DNA of 64,000 bases from Allobosea sp. BK604 (GTDB lineage Bacteria; Pseudomonadota; Alphaproteobacteria; Rhizobiales; Beijerinckiaceae). Below are positions 16,925 through 26,241 of this stretch, piece after piece. Made by a program: the position numbers and the translations under genes. Numbering within the stretch: the first letter of the stretch is position 1; every line of letters starts with the position of its first letter. Under the pieces are notes generated by a model. It had not been told where the DNA came from. It ran no database searches and saw only the letters and a list, made by a program, of their open reading frames with translations. The stretch is taken from positions 186,001-250,000 of the forward strand of contig NZ_SLZF01000008.1 in NCBI RefSeq assembly GCF_004341515.1, given 5' to 3'.

Positions 16925-18064
16925 CTAGCCTGACTTCTGCTCGACAGCGCGCAGCACGCGGAGCGTATTGCCGCCGGCGAGCTTCTCGAGATTCTCCTCG
17001 GACCAGCCGCGGCGGATCAGCTCGGCGATCAGGCCGGGGAAGGTCGAGGTGTCCTCCAGCCCCTCCGGCACGGCGCCGCCGAAGAAGTCCGAGCCGATGC
17101 CGACATGGTCGTGACCGATGCGCTTGGCGAGATAGTCGAGATGGTCGCAATACTGCGCCAGCGTCGCCTTCGGCCGTGGGCCGGACTTGGCCACGATCTC
17201 GGCCTCGGCCTTCTTGTAGTCGAGCCCGTCGGGCGTCTTGCCGTACCGGTCCTTGGCGGGGCGATGCCAGTCGCGCGAGGCCTGGCTGATGAAGTCGGGC
17301 ACGAAGGTCGCCATCACCACCCCGCCCGAGCCTGCCACGCGGTCGAGCACGTCGTCGGGCACGTTGCGAGGATGATCGCACAGGGTGAAGGCGTTGGAAT
17401 GCGACCAGACGACCGGAGTGCTGCTGACATCGAGCACGTCATGCATGACCTTGTGCGAGACATGGGCGAGGTCGACGACCATGCCGAGCCGGTTCATCCG
17501 CCGGATCACGTCCTTGCCGAAGGCGGTGAGCCCATTGTGCCTGGGCGCATCCGTGGCGGAATCGCACCAGTCATGCGTGCCGTTATGGCAAAGCGTCATC
17601 AGCCGCACGCCGAGGGCGTAGTAGGCGTCGAGCGCGTCGAGTTCGTTGTCGATTGCCGAGCCGTTCTCGATCGTCATGAACAGCGCGATCTTGCCGTCAG
17701 CCTTGGCGGCCTCGACATCGGCCGCCGCGAGGCCGGGGCGGAAGACTTTCGCGTGCTTGTCCATGACCTCGCGCATCAGCGCGATCTGGGCCAGGGCGAA
17801 GCCGGCCGGCTTGGGATGGTTCGGCGGGACATAGGCGGCAAAGAACTGGCCGGCGAGCTTGCCGTTCTGCATGCGCGGGATGTCGGTGTCGGTCTCCGCA
17901 TGGACCTTGTCGAGCCCGTAGGCGCCGACATCGCCCTTGGCCTCGCGGTGCAGGCGGATGACATAGGGCAGGTCGTTATGGCCGTCGATCAGCGGCGCGC
18001 GCTCGAGCAGGGCGAGCGCGGCGGCATAGGCATTGTCCTGAACCGGAGGGGAGGCGAGAGCCAT
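16925..18064 (-). CDS. Membrane dipeptidase family M19
   Basis: This 379-aa zinc dipeptidase resembles renal dipeptidase. Metal ligands are visible as the HxD pair in DGHNDLP, a Glu in MTIENG, and His residues in LAHVSHKV and WSHSNA. It hydrolyses dipeptides, possibly with D-residues at the C-terminal position. The ATG at 18064 has an AAGGTG ribosome binding site; an in-frame extension to 18238 reads into a low-complexity, leaderless sequence and is rejected. A D-amino-acid dehydrogenase gene lies just upstream on the same strand, consistent with D-amino-acid salvage. Confidence 0.9.
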   Translation of the reverse strand: MALASPPVQDNAYAAALALLERAPLIDGHNDLPYVIRLHREAKGDVGAYGLDKVHAETDTDIPRMQNGKLAGQFFAAYVPPNHPKPAGFALAQIALMREVMDKHAKVFRPGLAAADVEAAKADGKIALFMTIENGSAIDNELDALDAYYALGVRLMTLCHNGTHDWCDSATDAPRHNGLTAFGKDVIRRMNRLGMVVDLAHVSHKVMHDVLDVSSTPVVWSHSNAFTLCDHPRNVPDDVLDRVAGSGGVVMATFVPDFISQASRDWHRPAKDRYGKTPDGLDYKKAEAEIVAKSGPRPKATLAQYCDHLDYLAKRIGHDHVGIGSDFFGGAVPEGLEDTSTFPGLIAELIRRGWSEENLEKLAGGNTLRVLRAVEQKSG

Positions 18065-18283
18065 GGCACACCTTGGGGAGGGAATCGAGAACGGCCGGGA
18101 TCGTGGCAGGGACTTGCCGTGAAGGCGAGGGGGCATGGTGCATGCCGGCGTCCCGCACGCGCCTCGCGGCAGGCCTGCCGCTGCGCGAACACGAGATCGC
18201 GGAGATAAAGACGCCTTGTTCGTAATGCGGTCCCGCATCTGCGTAGCAGCATTTCATGCTGCAACGCGTGCGGGATGACGCCC

Positions 18284-19531
18284 TTACCCGAACCGCGCCG
18301 GCGAGAACGGCGCCGGGTCGACGAAGACCTTCTCGTTCGTCACCATCTCCGCCACCATCCGCCCGGTCACCGCGGCCAGCGTCAGGCCATGATGGGCGTG
18401 GCCGAAGGAGAACCAGAGGTTCCGATGCTTCGGCGCCCGGCCGATGATCGGCATCATGTCCGGTGTGCAGGGGCGGGCGCCGAGCCAGGGCTCGGGGTCG
18501 ATGCGCTCGCCGAGCGGGAAGAATTTCTTGGCGATCGGTTCGGCCCGGCCGAGCTGGACTGGTGTCTTCGGCGCATCGCGCAGGGCGAATTCTGCGCCGG
18601 TCGTCAGCCGGATGCCCTTCAGCATCGGCGCCAGGAAATAGCCGCGCTCGGTGTCGAGCACCGGGTGGTTGAGCACGGCATTGCCGAGCGGCTTGTAATG
18701 CATGTGATAGCCGCGCTTGACCGCGAGCGGCAGGTTGTAGCCGAGCCGGTTGGTGAGCACGTCGGCCCAGGGGCCGAGCGCGACGACGGCATCATGCGCG
18801 CTCGCCCGCGTACCGTCGGCGAGCGTGACGGCCCATTCGTCGCCATCCTGCGTCAAGCTGCCGGCATCGCCCTGGCGAAGCTGGCCGCCGAGCGCCTCGA
18901 ACAGCGCGACATAAGCCTTGGACAGGCCAAGCGGATCGACCACGGTGACCGGGTCGGTCCAGTGCAGGCCGCCGATCAGGCTCTGCTCCAGATGCGGTTC
19001 TTCGGCGCGAAGCGTCGGGACGTCGAGCGCCCGGTAGTTCAGGCCGAATTCCTTGTTCCAGCGGGCGGCCTCGGCAAGGCGGGCATCCTGCTCGGCCGGT
19101 GTGCGGAAGACCTTCATCCAGCCCTTGCGGCGCAGCAGATGCGTCGCGCCGGCCTCGTTCGCCAGCGCGTCATGCTCGGTGACGCAATGTTCGATCAGCG
19201 TCGCATATTGATGAGCGATCGCCTCGTGCTTCGCGGCGCGCGAATGCATCCAGTAGGAGAACAGGAAGGGCGCGAGCTTGGGGATCGCGTTCCAATGGTA
19301 GGAGGCGTCGATCGTGTTGTTGCGGGCGTAGCGCAGCAGCGCGCCGAAATCATGCGGGAAGCCATAGGGGTAGACGCCCTCGCGCTGGATCAGCCCGGCA
19401 TTGCCGTAGCTCGTCTCCTCGCCCGGCCCGCGACGATCGACCAGCAGCACAGAGCGGCCGGCCTTCTGCAGATGAAGCGCCACCGCAATCCCGACGATAC
19501 CCGCGCCGAGAACGATCGTATCGGTCCGCAT
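18284..19531 (-). CDS. D-amino-acid dehydrogenase, DadA-like flavoprotein
   Basis: This 415-aa FAD enzyme of the DAO superfamily has the N-terminal dinucleotide motif GAGIVGIAVALHLQKAG and a flavin-contact C-terminus (MPIIGRAPKHRNLWFSFGHAHHGLTLAAVTG). It likely oxidises D-amino acids to 2-oxo acids and passes electrons to the respiratory chain. The start at 19531 is set by a GAGGAG ribosome binding site. It is the first of two DadA-like genes in the window (the other at 32.3 kb) and lies directly upstream of the M19 dipeptidase. Confidence 0.9.
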   Translation of the reverse strand: MRTDTIVLGAGIVGIAVALHLQKAGRSVLLVDRRGPGEETSYGNAGLIQREGVYPYGFPHDFGALLRYARNNTIDASYHWNAIPKLAPFLFSYWMHSRAAKHEAIAHQYATLIEHCVTEHDALANEAGATHLLRRKGWMKVFRTPAEQDARLAEAARWNKEFGLNYRALDVPTLRAEEPHLEQSLIGGLHWTDPVTVVDPLGLSKAYVALFEALGGQLRQGDAGSLTQDGDEWAVTLADGTRASAHDAVVALGPWADVLTNRLGYNLPLAVKRGYHMHYKPLGNAVLNHPVLDTERGYFLAPMLKGIRLTTGAEFALRDAPKTPVQLGRAEPIAKKFFPLGERIDPEPWLGARPCTPDMMPIIGRAPKHRNLWFSFGHAHHGLTLAAVTGRMVAEMVTNEKVFVDPAPFSPARFG

Positions 19532-19791
19532 TGTCTGCTCCTCGCCAGCCTTGCCCACTCATAAAAATACCGCGTCGGGCGAACTGTCAGCGGCACGGCG
19601 CATTTTTGCGAGCATCCAGCAAAAGTTTCGCAAGATTTGCGCCATCCGGGTCGAATGGCCCGCTATGGGTCGCAAGAGGCGTGCCGCGACGCAATTTTCT
19701 GCATGCGCAGGGGAGGGCTGCCGGAACGGCTGATGACGCGGTGAGAGCGATCAGCCAAGGTGACGCAAATTCCGTTCCGACTCGAGCCTTC

Positions 19792-20760
19792 ATGTTCTCG
19801 CGTTTCGCCGCTTTTCTCGCCTGGCTCGGCCGCTACGGCACGCAGGGTTTCGCGCTCTCGATCTTCCTGGGGCTCGCGCTGCCCCAATTCTCGTCCGCCG
19901 CGCGGCCGCTCCTGCCGGTGACGATTTTCTGCTTCACCACGGTGGTCTTCCTGCGTGCCGATTTCGGCATCATCGCCGGGCTGATACGTCGGCCGGCGCG
20001 GCTGATCGCAGCCTGCCTGTGGCTGCTCGCCGCTCCGATGCTGATCGTCGGCCTTGGCCTCGTGCTGGTCGGACGGGCGGCGCTCGACCCAGGCCTCGTG
20101 CTGGGTCTGGCGATCATGTGCGCGGCGCCGCCGATCATGTCCTCGCCGGCGGTCGCGATCATCTACGGTTTCGAGCCCTCGCTGCTGATCGCCACCACGA
20201 TCCTGACGACGCTGCTCAGCCCGATCGTCGCGCCGCTCGTCGTCGAGCTGGTCGCGGGGGCGGCAGTGCCGCTCGACCGTTGGGCGCTGACGCTGCGGCT
20301 GATCTATTTCATCGGCGGCGGCATCGTCGTGGCGGCGATCCTGCGGCGCGTGCTCGGCGGGGAACGCATCCGCGCGATGAAAGCCAACCTCGATGGCTTC
20401 GGCGTGCTGATGTATTTCATCTTCGCCATCGCGGCGATGGACGGCGTCACGCGGGCTGCGCTCGAGCGGCCGACGCAGGTCCTGACCTTCCTGGCGGTCA
20501 CCTTCGCCATTGCGGCCAGCGGCCTGGTGCTCGCCAGCCTTTTGCTGCGGAATCTGAAGCTGCCCGAGCGCTTCATGATCGGTTACGGCACTGGCCAGCG
20601 CAATATGGGCCTGCTCGTCGCCGCGCTGGGTGCGGGTGTCCCGCCGACCACCTTCCTCTATTTCGCGTTGGCGCAATTCCCGATCTACCTGTTGCCCTGG
20701 CTGCTGCGCGGCGTCGCGGCGCGGATCAGGCGCGCGGAAAAGCCTGCTGACGCGGGCTGA
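19792..20760 (+). CDS. SBF-like (bile acid:sodium symporter fold) membrane transporter
   Basis: The 322-aa hydrophobic protein shows about nine to ten membrane segments and the SBF-family motifs CAAPPIMSSPAVAIIYG and GYGTGQRNMGLLVAALG. The family includes bile-acid and arsenite carriers. Its substrate here is unknown. The ATG at 19792 lacks a clear ribosome binding site, and an upstream GTG at 19741 in the same frame is an alternative. The membrane topology and motifs are clear. Confidence 0.82.
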   Translation: MFSRFAAFLAWLGRYGTQGFALSIFLGLALPQFSSAARPLLPVTIFCFTTVVFLRADFGIIAGLIRRPARLIAACLWLLAAPMLIVGLGLVLVGRAALDPGLVLGLAIMCAAPPIMSSPAVAIIYGFEPSLLIATTILTTLLSPIVAPLVVELVAGAAVPLDRWALTLRLIYFIGGGIVVAAILRRVLGGERIRAMKANLDGFGVLMYFIFAIAAMDGVTRAALERPTQVLTFLAVTFAIAASGLVLASLLLRNLKLPERFMIGYGTGQRNMGLLVAALGAGVPPTTFLYFALAQFPIYLLPWLLRGVAARIRRAEKPADAG

Positions 20761-20806
20761 CGGCGGTGCCTGCGAGGCTCCAGCCTATGAAAGGAGCCTC
20801 GCAACC

Positions 20807-21496
20807 ATGATCACGCTCTATTCCGGGCCGCTGAGCCTGTTCTCCCGCAAGGTCGAGATCGCGCTGCGCGAGAAGGGGCTCGGCTTCGAGCGCGTCATGG
20901 TGCCGTTCAACCAGACGACGGGCTATGATCCGAAGCACCCTGAGGTCACGGCCCTGAACCCGAAAGGGCAGGTGCCGGTGCTGACCGATTGCGGGCTGGT
21001 GCTCTACGATTCCACCGTGATCATCGAATATCTCGACGAGGCCTATCCCGAGTTGCCGCTGCTGCCGGCCTCGCCGGCCGATCGCGCCCGCTGCCGGCTC
21101 GACGAACTCTATGCCGACGAGATCCTGTTCAGCGCGCTGCGCCCGCTGATGCACCGGACCAGCCCGCCGACATCCGACCAGACCAGGCGCATGGCGCAGG
21201 AGGCTGATGCGCTGATCGCCGAGGCAGCGCTGTCGCGGCACTACGCCGTGCTCGACGAACGCCTGGCCGGTCGCGAATTCTTCGCGCAGAACCTCTCCGT
21301 CGCCGATATCGCGCTGTTCATGAGCGTGCTGTTCTCGCAGCGGCTCGGCGGGCCGTCGCTCGCCGGCTTCTACGGGCTCGCCATGTGGTACGAGCGGCTG
21401 TCGAAGCGCCCGGCCTTCGCGCAGGTCGCGGCCGAGATCGCGGAGGCGGACCGGCGCCTATCCTTTCCGGTGAAGCGCGCGCTGAAAAGCGCCTGA
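20807..21496 (+). CDS. Glutathione S-transferase family protein
   Basis: This 229-aa cytoplasmic protein has the thioredoxin-fold N-domain (TLYSGPLSLFSRKVEIALREKGLGFE, then NPKGQVPVL and the gamma-glutamyl contact DSTVIIEYLDE) and a helical C-domain. The Ser in PLSLFSRKV is the likely catalytic residue, as in beta/SspA-like GSTs. AAGGAG lies 11 nt upstream of the ATG. It is followed 42 bp later by rpe, likely in the same transcript. Confidence 0.9.
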   Translation: MITLYSGPLSLFSRKVEIALREKGLGFERVMVPFNQTTGYDPKHPEVTALNPKGQVPVLTDCGLVLYDSTVIIEYLDEAYPELPLLPASPADRARCRLDELYADEILFSALRPLMHRTSPPTSDQTRRMAQEADALIAEAALSRHYAVLDERLAGREFFAQNLSVADIALFMSVLFSQRLGGPSLAGFYGLAMWYERLSKRPAFAQVAAEIAEADRRLSFPVKRALKSA

Positions 21497-21538
21497 GCGC
21501 GATTGCCGTCGCTGTCCGCGGGCGATAAACCGCAGGCC

Positions 21539-22222
21539 ATGACAGCTCCGATCCGTATCGCCCCCTCGATCCTCTCGGCCGATTTCGCCAAGCTCGGCGA
21601 GGAGGTCCGCGCCATCGACGCCGCCGGCGCCGACTGGATCCATTGCGACGTGATGGACGGGCATTTCGTGCCGAATATCAGCTTCGGCCCGGGCGTGCTG
21701 CAGGCGATCCGGCCGCATACGTCGAAATTCTTCGACGTCCACCTGATGATCGCCCCGGTCGACCCCTATATCGAGGCCTTCGCCAAGGCTGGCGCCGACC
21801 TGATCTCGGTTCATGTCGAGGCCGGGCCGCATACGCACCGGACACTGCAGGCGATCAAGGCGCAGGGCAAGCAGGCCGGCATCGTGCTCAATCCGGGCAC
21901 GCCCGAGAGCGTCGTCGAACCGCTGATCGGGGATATCGACCTGATCCTACTGATGAGCGTCAATCCCGGTTTCGGCGGGCAGAGTTTCATCCGCTCGGTG
22001 CTCGAGAAAATTGCGCGGGTGCGCGCGCTGATCGGCGAGAGGCCGATCGCGCTCGAGGTCGATGGTGGCATCACGCCGGAGACCGCACCGCTCGCGGTCA
22101 AGGCCGGCGCCGATGTGCTCGTCGCCGGCTCGGCAGCGTTCAAGGGCGGGCCGGCGAACTACGCCGCCAATATCGCCGCGATCCGCAAGGCGGCCGAAGC
22201 CGCCCGCGGCCAGTGGGTCTGA
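21539..22222 (+). CDS. rpe: Ribulose-phosphate 3-epimerase
   Basis: This 227-aa TIM-barrel enzyme interconverts ribulose-5-phosphate and xylulose-5-phosphate in the pentose phosphate/Calvin pathways. The signature segments are intact: [45 protein letters not shown] and the late Asp in LEVDGGI. Length is normal. A strong palindrome follows 10 bp after the stop and may act as a terminator. Confidence 0.97.
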   Translation: MTAPIRIAPSILSADFAKLGEEVRAIDAAGADWIHCDVMDGHFVPNISFGPGVLQAIRPHTSKFFDVHLMIAPVDPYIEAFAKAGADLISVHVEAGPHTHRTLQAIKAQGKQAGIVLNPGTPESVVEPLIGDIDLILLMSVNPGFGGQSFIRSVLEKIARVRALIGERPIALEVDGGITPETAPLAVKAGADVLVAGSAAFKGGPANYAANIAAIRKAAEAARGQWV

Positions 22223-22232
22223 GGCCGTCTCA

Positions 22233-22330
22233 GAGCATTTCCGCGTTTCTCAGAAGCGCGGAAATGCTCTCTCTATTTGTGTCGACGCATTTTCTTCACG
22301 CGAACCGGTAGCGACTTCGCTCGAAAATGC
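22233..22330. repeat. Dispersed palindrome pair (family A-like) after rpe
   Basis: GAGCATTTCCGCG (22233-22245) pairs perfectly with CGCGGAAATGCTC (22257-22269). A second dyad, GCATTTTC (22287-22294) with GAAAATGC (22323-22330), follows at once. Both resemble the long intergenic palindromes elsewhere in the window. The first could double as an rpe terminator. Confidence 0.65.
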
Positions 22331-22331
22331 C

Positions 22332-22688
22332 CTAGGCGCCGAGATCGAGCTGGGCGAAGCCGCCATAGATCAGGCGCTTACCATCGAAGGGCATTGGGTT
22401 GGCATCGGGCTGCATGCGCGGGTCGGCCATCATCTTCTCCCAGCCGGCGTCGCGCACCTCCTTGCTCGGCCATTCCACCCAGGAGAAGACGACGATCTCG
22501 TCCTCCTTCGCTTCGACGGCACGGAAGAAATCAGTCTGCTTGCCGCGAGGCACGTCGTCGCCCCAGCATTCCGAGACGCGCGTCGCGCCATATTCCTTGA
22601 AGAGGGGCGCGGCCTTGCTGGCGTGCTCGATATAGGCCTGGCGATTGGCGGCGGGCACGGCGGCAACGAAACCATCGACATAGGACAC
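22332..22688 (-). CDS. DUF1428 family protein
   Basis: The GTG at 22688 follows a GGAGGA ribosome binding site and yields the canonical DUF1428 N-terminus (SYVDGFVAAVPAANRQAYIEHA). The 118-aa length is typical. DUF1428 proteins are dimeric ferredoxin-like-fold proteins related to antibiotic-biosynthesis monooxygenase-like folds, with no known activity. The longer ATG-started version would add a non-conserved 25-residue extension and is rejected. Confidence 0.88.
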   Translation of the reverse strand: MSYVDGFVAAVPAANRQAYIEHASKAAPLFKEYGATRVSECWGDDVPRGKQTDFFRAVEAKEDEIVVFSWVEWPSKEVRDAGWEKMMADPRMQPDANPMPFDGKRLIYGGFAQLDLGA

Positions 22689-22882
22689 GGGACTTCCTCC
22701 TTTTCTCGCTGCTGCCTTCGCAGCATGCTCCCACAGGCGAGGCGGCAGGCCTCGGCTCTTCATGCTAGCCTCGGGACTGCCCGGGCCTGTCAGCAGGCCG
22801 TGCCTGGCACGGCAGCCATTTCGTCCCGGGCCCGCGCGTGCTAGCAGCGCGGTGACATTTTCTCAGTTTACAAGAGTGCGCA

Positions 22883-24190
22883 ATGATCCCCCGCTATTCC
22901 CGCCCCGAGATGGTCGCGATCTGGGAGCCGCAGACCCGCTTCCGGATCTGGTTCGAGATCGAGGCGCACGCCACCGACAAACTGGCCGAGCTCGGCGTGG
23001 TTCCGAAGGAGGCGGCCGCGACGATCTGGGCCAAGGCCAAGGACGCGACCTTCGACGTCGCCCGCATCGACGAGATCGAGCGTGTCACCAAGCATGACGT
23101 CATCGCCTTCCTGACCCATCTCGCCGAGATCGTCGGGCCGGAGGCGCGCTTCGTCCATCAGGGCATGACCTCTTCGGACGTGCTCGACACCACGCTGGCC
23201 GTACAGCTCTCGCGTGCGGCGGATATCCTGATCGCCGATGTCGACGCGCTGCTCGCCGCGATCAAGCGCCGCGCCTTCGAGCACAAGTTCACGCCGACAA
23301 TCGGCCGCTCTCACGGCATCCATGCCGAGCCGGTGACCTTCGGTCTCAAGCTGGCGCAGGCCTATGCCGAGTTCGACCGCTGCCGCGCGCGCCTGGTCGC
23401 GGCGCGCAAGGAGATCGCGACCTGCGCGATCTCGGGCGCTGTCGGCACGTTCGCCAATATCGATCCTCAGGTGGAAGAGCATGTCGCGAAGATGATGGGG
23501 CTCGCCGTCGAGCCGGTCTCGACGCAGGTGATCCCGCGCGACCGGCACGCGATGTTCTTCGCCACGCTTGGCGTCGTCGCCTCCTGCGTCGAGCGGCTCG
23601 CGACCGAGATCCGCCATCTCCAGCGCACCGAGGTCTATGAGGCCGAAGAGTTCTTCTCGCCGGGCCAGAAGGGCTCCTCGGCGATGCCGCACAAGCGCAA
23701 CCCGGTGCTGACCGAGAACCTGACCGGCCTTGCCCGCCTCGTGCGCGGCATGGTGACGCCGGCGTTGGAGAACGTCGCGCTCTGGCACGAGCGCGACATC
23801 TCGCATTCCTCGGTCGAGCGCATGATCGGCCCCGATGCGACGGTGACGCTCGACTTTGCGCTGGCACGGCTGACCGGCGTCGTCGACAAGCTGCTGATCT
23901 ACCCGCAGAACATGCGCCGGAACCTCGACCGGCTCGGCGGCCTGCATAATTCGCAGCGCGTGCTGCTGGCCCTGACCCAGGCGGGAGCGAGCCGAGAGGA
24001 GAGCTATACGTTGGTCCAGCGCAATGCGATGCGGACCTGGGAGCACGGCGAGGATTTTCTCACCAATCTAAAGGCCGACAAGGACGTGACGGCGCGGCTC
24101 TCGGCCGCCGAGCTCGAGGCGATGTTCGACGAGGGCTATCACTTCAAACAGGTCGACACGATCTTCCGGCGGGTCTTCGGGGAAGCTTGA
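22883..24190 (+). CDS. purB: Adenylosuccinate lyase
   Basis: This 435-aa lyase makes AMP from adenylosuccinate and also AICAR from SAICAR in purine synthesis. It shows TSSD (residues 96-99), the catalytic His in RSHGIHAEP (residue 144) and the flexible signature loop SSAMPHKRNP at 265-274, with the catalytic Ser. Length is normal for the PurB type found in alphaproteobacteria. A small hydrolase gene follows 28 bp later. Confidence 0.96.
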   Translation: MIPRYSRPEMVAIWEPQTRFRIWFEIEAHATDKLAELGVVPKEAAATIWAKAKDATFDVARIDEIERVTKHDVIAFLTHLAEIVGPEARFVHQGMTSSDVLDTTLAVQLSRAADILIADVDALLAAIKRRAFEHKFTPTIGRSHGIHAEPVTFGLKLAQAYAEFDRCRARLVAARKEIATCAISGAVGTFANIDPQVEEHVAKMMGLAVEPVSTQVIPRDRHAMFFATLGVVASCVERLATEIRHLQRTEVYEAEEFFSPGQKGSSAMPHKRNPVLTENLTGLARLVRGMVTPALENVALWHERDISHSSVERMIGPDATVTLDFALARLTGVVDKLLIYPQNMRRNLDRLGGLHNSQRVLLALTQAGASREESYTLVQRNAMRTWEHGEDFLTNLKADKDVTARLSAAELEAMFDEGYHFKQVDTIFRRVFGEA

Positions 24191-24218
24191 CCTCGCCCGG
24201 CGGAAAGGTGCTTTAGAC

Positions 24219-24788
24219 ATGAAATCCTCCGACGCCGACATCCTCATCATCCCCGGCTGGTCGGGCTCCGGGCCCGGACATTGGCAGAGCCGCTGGGAGG
24301 CCAAGCTCACCACGGCAAGGCGTGTCGAGCAGGACGACTGGTACAAGCCGCAGCGCGAGGTTTGGGCGAACCGCATCGTGGCGGCGGTGCGCGCCTCGAC
24401 GCGACCGGTCGTGCTGGTTGCGCATTCGGCCGGGGTCAGTGCCGTGGCGCATGCGGCCGAGCATCTCAAGCCGGGGGAGGTCGCAGGTGCTTTCCTGGTC
24501 GCGCCGGCTTCGGAGAGGGCCAAGCGCGCCATTCCCGGCATGGCGGCGGATTTCATTGCCCTGAAGCGCGAGAAGCTGCCGTTTCCATCCGTGCTGATCG
24601 CCAGCGCCACCGACCCCTATTGCTCGCAGGAAGAGGCGAAGGAGCTCGCCGAGGCCTGGGGCGCCGAATTCGTCGATGCTGGCGATAGCGGGCATCTCAA
24701 CACCGAGTCCGGCCACGGCCCCTGGCCGGACGGGCTGCTGCGCTTCGCAGGCTTCCTCAAGAGCCTGACGCCGAGCCGGCCGCACTGA
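24219..24788 (+). CDS. RBBP9/YdeN-family alpha/beta serine hydrolase
   Basis: This 189-aa hydrolase has the GWSGSGPGHWQSRWE N-terminus that marks the RBBP9/YdeN group. The catalytic triad is readable as Ser in AHSAG, Asp in SATDPYC and His in SGHLNTESG. Substrates are unknown for most members. It is probably co-transcribed with purB. Confidence 0.87.
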   Translation: MKSSDADILIIPGWSGSGPGHWQSRWEAKLTTARRVEQDDWYKPQREVWANRIVAAVRASTRPVVLVAHSAGVSAVAHAAEHLKPGEVAGAFLVAPASERAKRAIPGMAADFIALKREKLPFPSVLIASATDPYCSQEEAKELAEAWGAEFVDAGDSGHLNTESGHGPWPDGLLRFAGFLKSLTPSRPH

Positions 24789-24795
24789 GCCATCG

Positions 24796-24877
24796 GTCAT
24801 TGCGAGGAGCGTAGCGACGAAGCAATCTAGGCGACTGTGCGCGCCTCCCTGGATTGCTGCGCTGCGCTCGCAAAGAC
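24796..24877. repeat. Dispersed repeat family B, copy 1
   Basis: The copy begins GTCATTGCGAGGAGCG and ends GCGCTCGCAAAGAC, nearly inverse to each other, around a variable middle. A better-preserved copy is at 35234-35317. This is a widespread intergenic repeat type in several bacterial lineages and folds into one long hairpin. Confidence 0.75.
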
Positions 24878-24913
24878 GGTATCGTCCTGACGATCCGCGA
24901 CTTCGACCCGCCC

Positions 24914-24948
24914 AAAGAAAAACCCGCCCCGGATCGCTCCGGCGCGGG
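24914..24948 (-). terminator. Rho-independent terminator of the liv binding-protein gene
   Basis: On the minus strand a 10-bp GC stem (one mismatch; bases 24923-24932 with 24939-24948) is followed by a T-rich tract (complement of 24914-24922). It lies 30 nt downstream of the binding-protein stop codon. Confidence 0.8.
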
Positions 24949-24977
24949 CCTGTTGCCTCGACGTCAGCTAGTCGAGA

Positions 24978-26093
24978 TCAGTTCTCGACATAGGTGATCT
25001 TGCCGTCGGCACCCTTCTTCCAGGTGTAGACGGTGTAGTCCGGACGGGTGATGTCGCCCTTCTTGTCGAAGGCGATGTCGCCGATCACGGTCTTGACCGG
25101 CTGGCCGCCCTGCAGCACGGCGGCGATCTTCTTCGGATCGGTCGAGTTCGCGCGCTTGGCGCCCTCGGCCATGATCTGGACCGCGGCGTAGCTGTAGAGC
25201 GTATAGGCTTCCGGCTTGAACTTGCGGGCCTCAAACTTCTTGAGGACGGCGGCCGCCTCCGGACGCTTCTGCGGGTCCGGCGGGAAGGTCATCAGCGTGC
25301 CTTCGACACCCGGGCCGCCGATCGTGGCGAACTCGTCGGTGGTGATGCCGTCGCCCGAGACGAGCACGGTCTTCAGGCCCTGGTCGCGCATCTGGCGCAC
25401 GATCAGGCCGCCTTCGGTGTGCAGGCCGCCCCAGTAGAGATAGTCGGCACCGGCCGACTTCAGCTTCGAGACGAGGGCCGAGAAGTCCTTCTCGCCGGCG
25501 TTCACGCCTTCATAGAGCACTTCCTTGACGCCGCCGGCATTGAGACCCTTCTTCGTCTCGTCGGCGAGGCCCTGGCCATAGGTCGTCTTGTCGTGGACGA
25601 TGGCGATCTTCTTGTCCTTGAAGTTCTTCAGGAGATAGGCCGAGGCCACGCCGCCCTGCTGGTCGTCACGACCGCAGGTGCGGAAGGTGTTCCACAGGCC
25701 GCGCTCGGTGATCTTCGGGTTGGTGGCCGAAGGGCTGATCATCAGCAGGCCGTTCTCGGCATAGACTTCCGAAGCCGGCATGGTGACGCCGGAGTTGAAG
25801 TGGCCGACTACCCACTTGACGCCGTCGCCGACGAACTTGTTGGCGACCGAGACGCCCTGCTTCGGATCGGAGACATCGTCGCCGACCGAGACGGTGATCT
25901 TCTGGCCCAGCACGCCGCCGGCCGCGTTGATGTCCTCGACCGCCTGCTCGACACCGTTCTTCAGCTGCGCGCCGAAGGCCGCGTTCGGGCCGGTGATCGG
26001 GCCGCCGACGCCGAGCTTGATCTGGGCGTTCGCTACGCCCGAGAAGGCGAGGACCGCGCCAAGGGCGATACCGCCCAAGAGCAGCTTCTTCAT
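24978..26093 (-). CDS. livJ: Branched-chain amino-acid ABC transporter substrate-binding protein
   Basis: This 371-aa periplasmic protein has a signal peptide (KKLLLGGIALGAVLAFSGVANA) and the type I periplasmic-binding fold of Leu/Ile/Val-binding proteins (IKLGVGGPITGPNAAFG, NAAGGVLGQKI, DDVSDPKQGVSVA). It delivers a branched-chain or related amino acid to LivHM. It is the last gene of the liv cluster, 148 bp behind the DUF6867 gene, and has its own strong terminator. Exact amino-acid specificity cannot be read from the sequence. Confidence 0.95.
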   Translation of the reverse strand: MKKLLLGGIALGAVLAFSGVANAQIKLGVGGPITGPNAAFGAQLKNGVEQAVEDINAAGGVLGQKITVSVGDDVSDPKQGVSVANKFVGDGVKWVVGHFNSGVTMPASEVYAENGLLMISPSATNPKITERGLWNTFRTCGRDDQQGGVASAYLLKNFKDKKIAIVHDKTTYGQGLADETKKGLNAGGVKEVLYEGVNAGEKDFSALVSKLKSAGADYLYWGGLHTEGGLIVRQMRDQGLKTVLVSGDGITTDEFATIGGPGVEGTLMTFPPDPQKRPEAAAVLKKFEARKFKPEAYTLYSYAAVQIMAEGAKRANSTDPKKIAAVLQGGQPVKTVIGDIAFDKKGDITRPDYTVYTWKKGADGKITYVEN

Positions 26094-26241
26094 GAGATGG
26101 GACTCCCCTGTATTGTCACTAGGAACGGGCCAAAGTTTCGGTCCGTCTCGGCGCGTGAGCCACCGTGAAATGCAGTCTTGCGCTTTTTCAACGGTCTGTC
26201 ACGCGGCAAGCTCGATGGTGTTTTCGGTCTTTCGGAGGGGG

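Noticed and set aside
18065-18283. A gene in the gap between dipeptidase and D-amino-acid dehydrogenase
   Set aside because: Only short frames and palindromic sequence (GCAGCAT ... ATGCTGC near 18.25 kb) are present; no codon bias or ribosome binding site.
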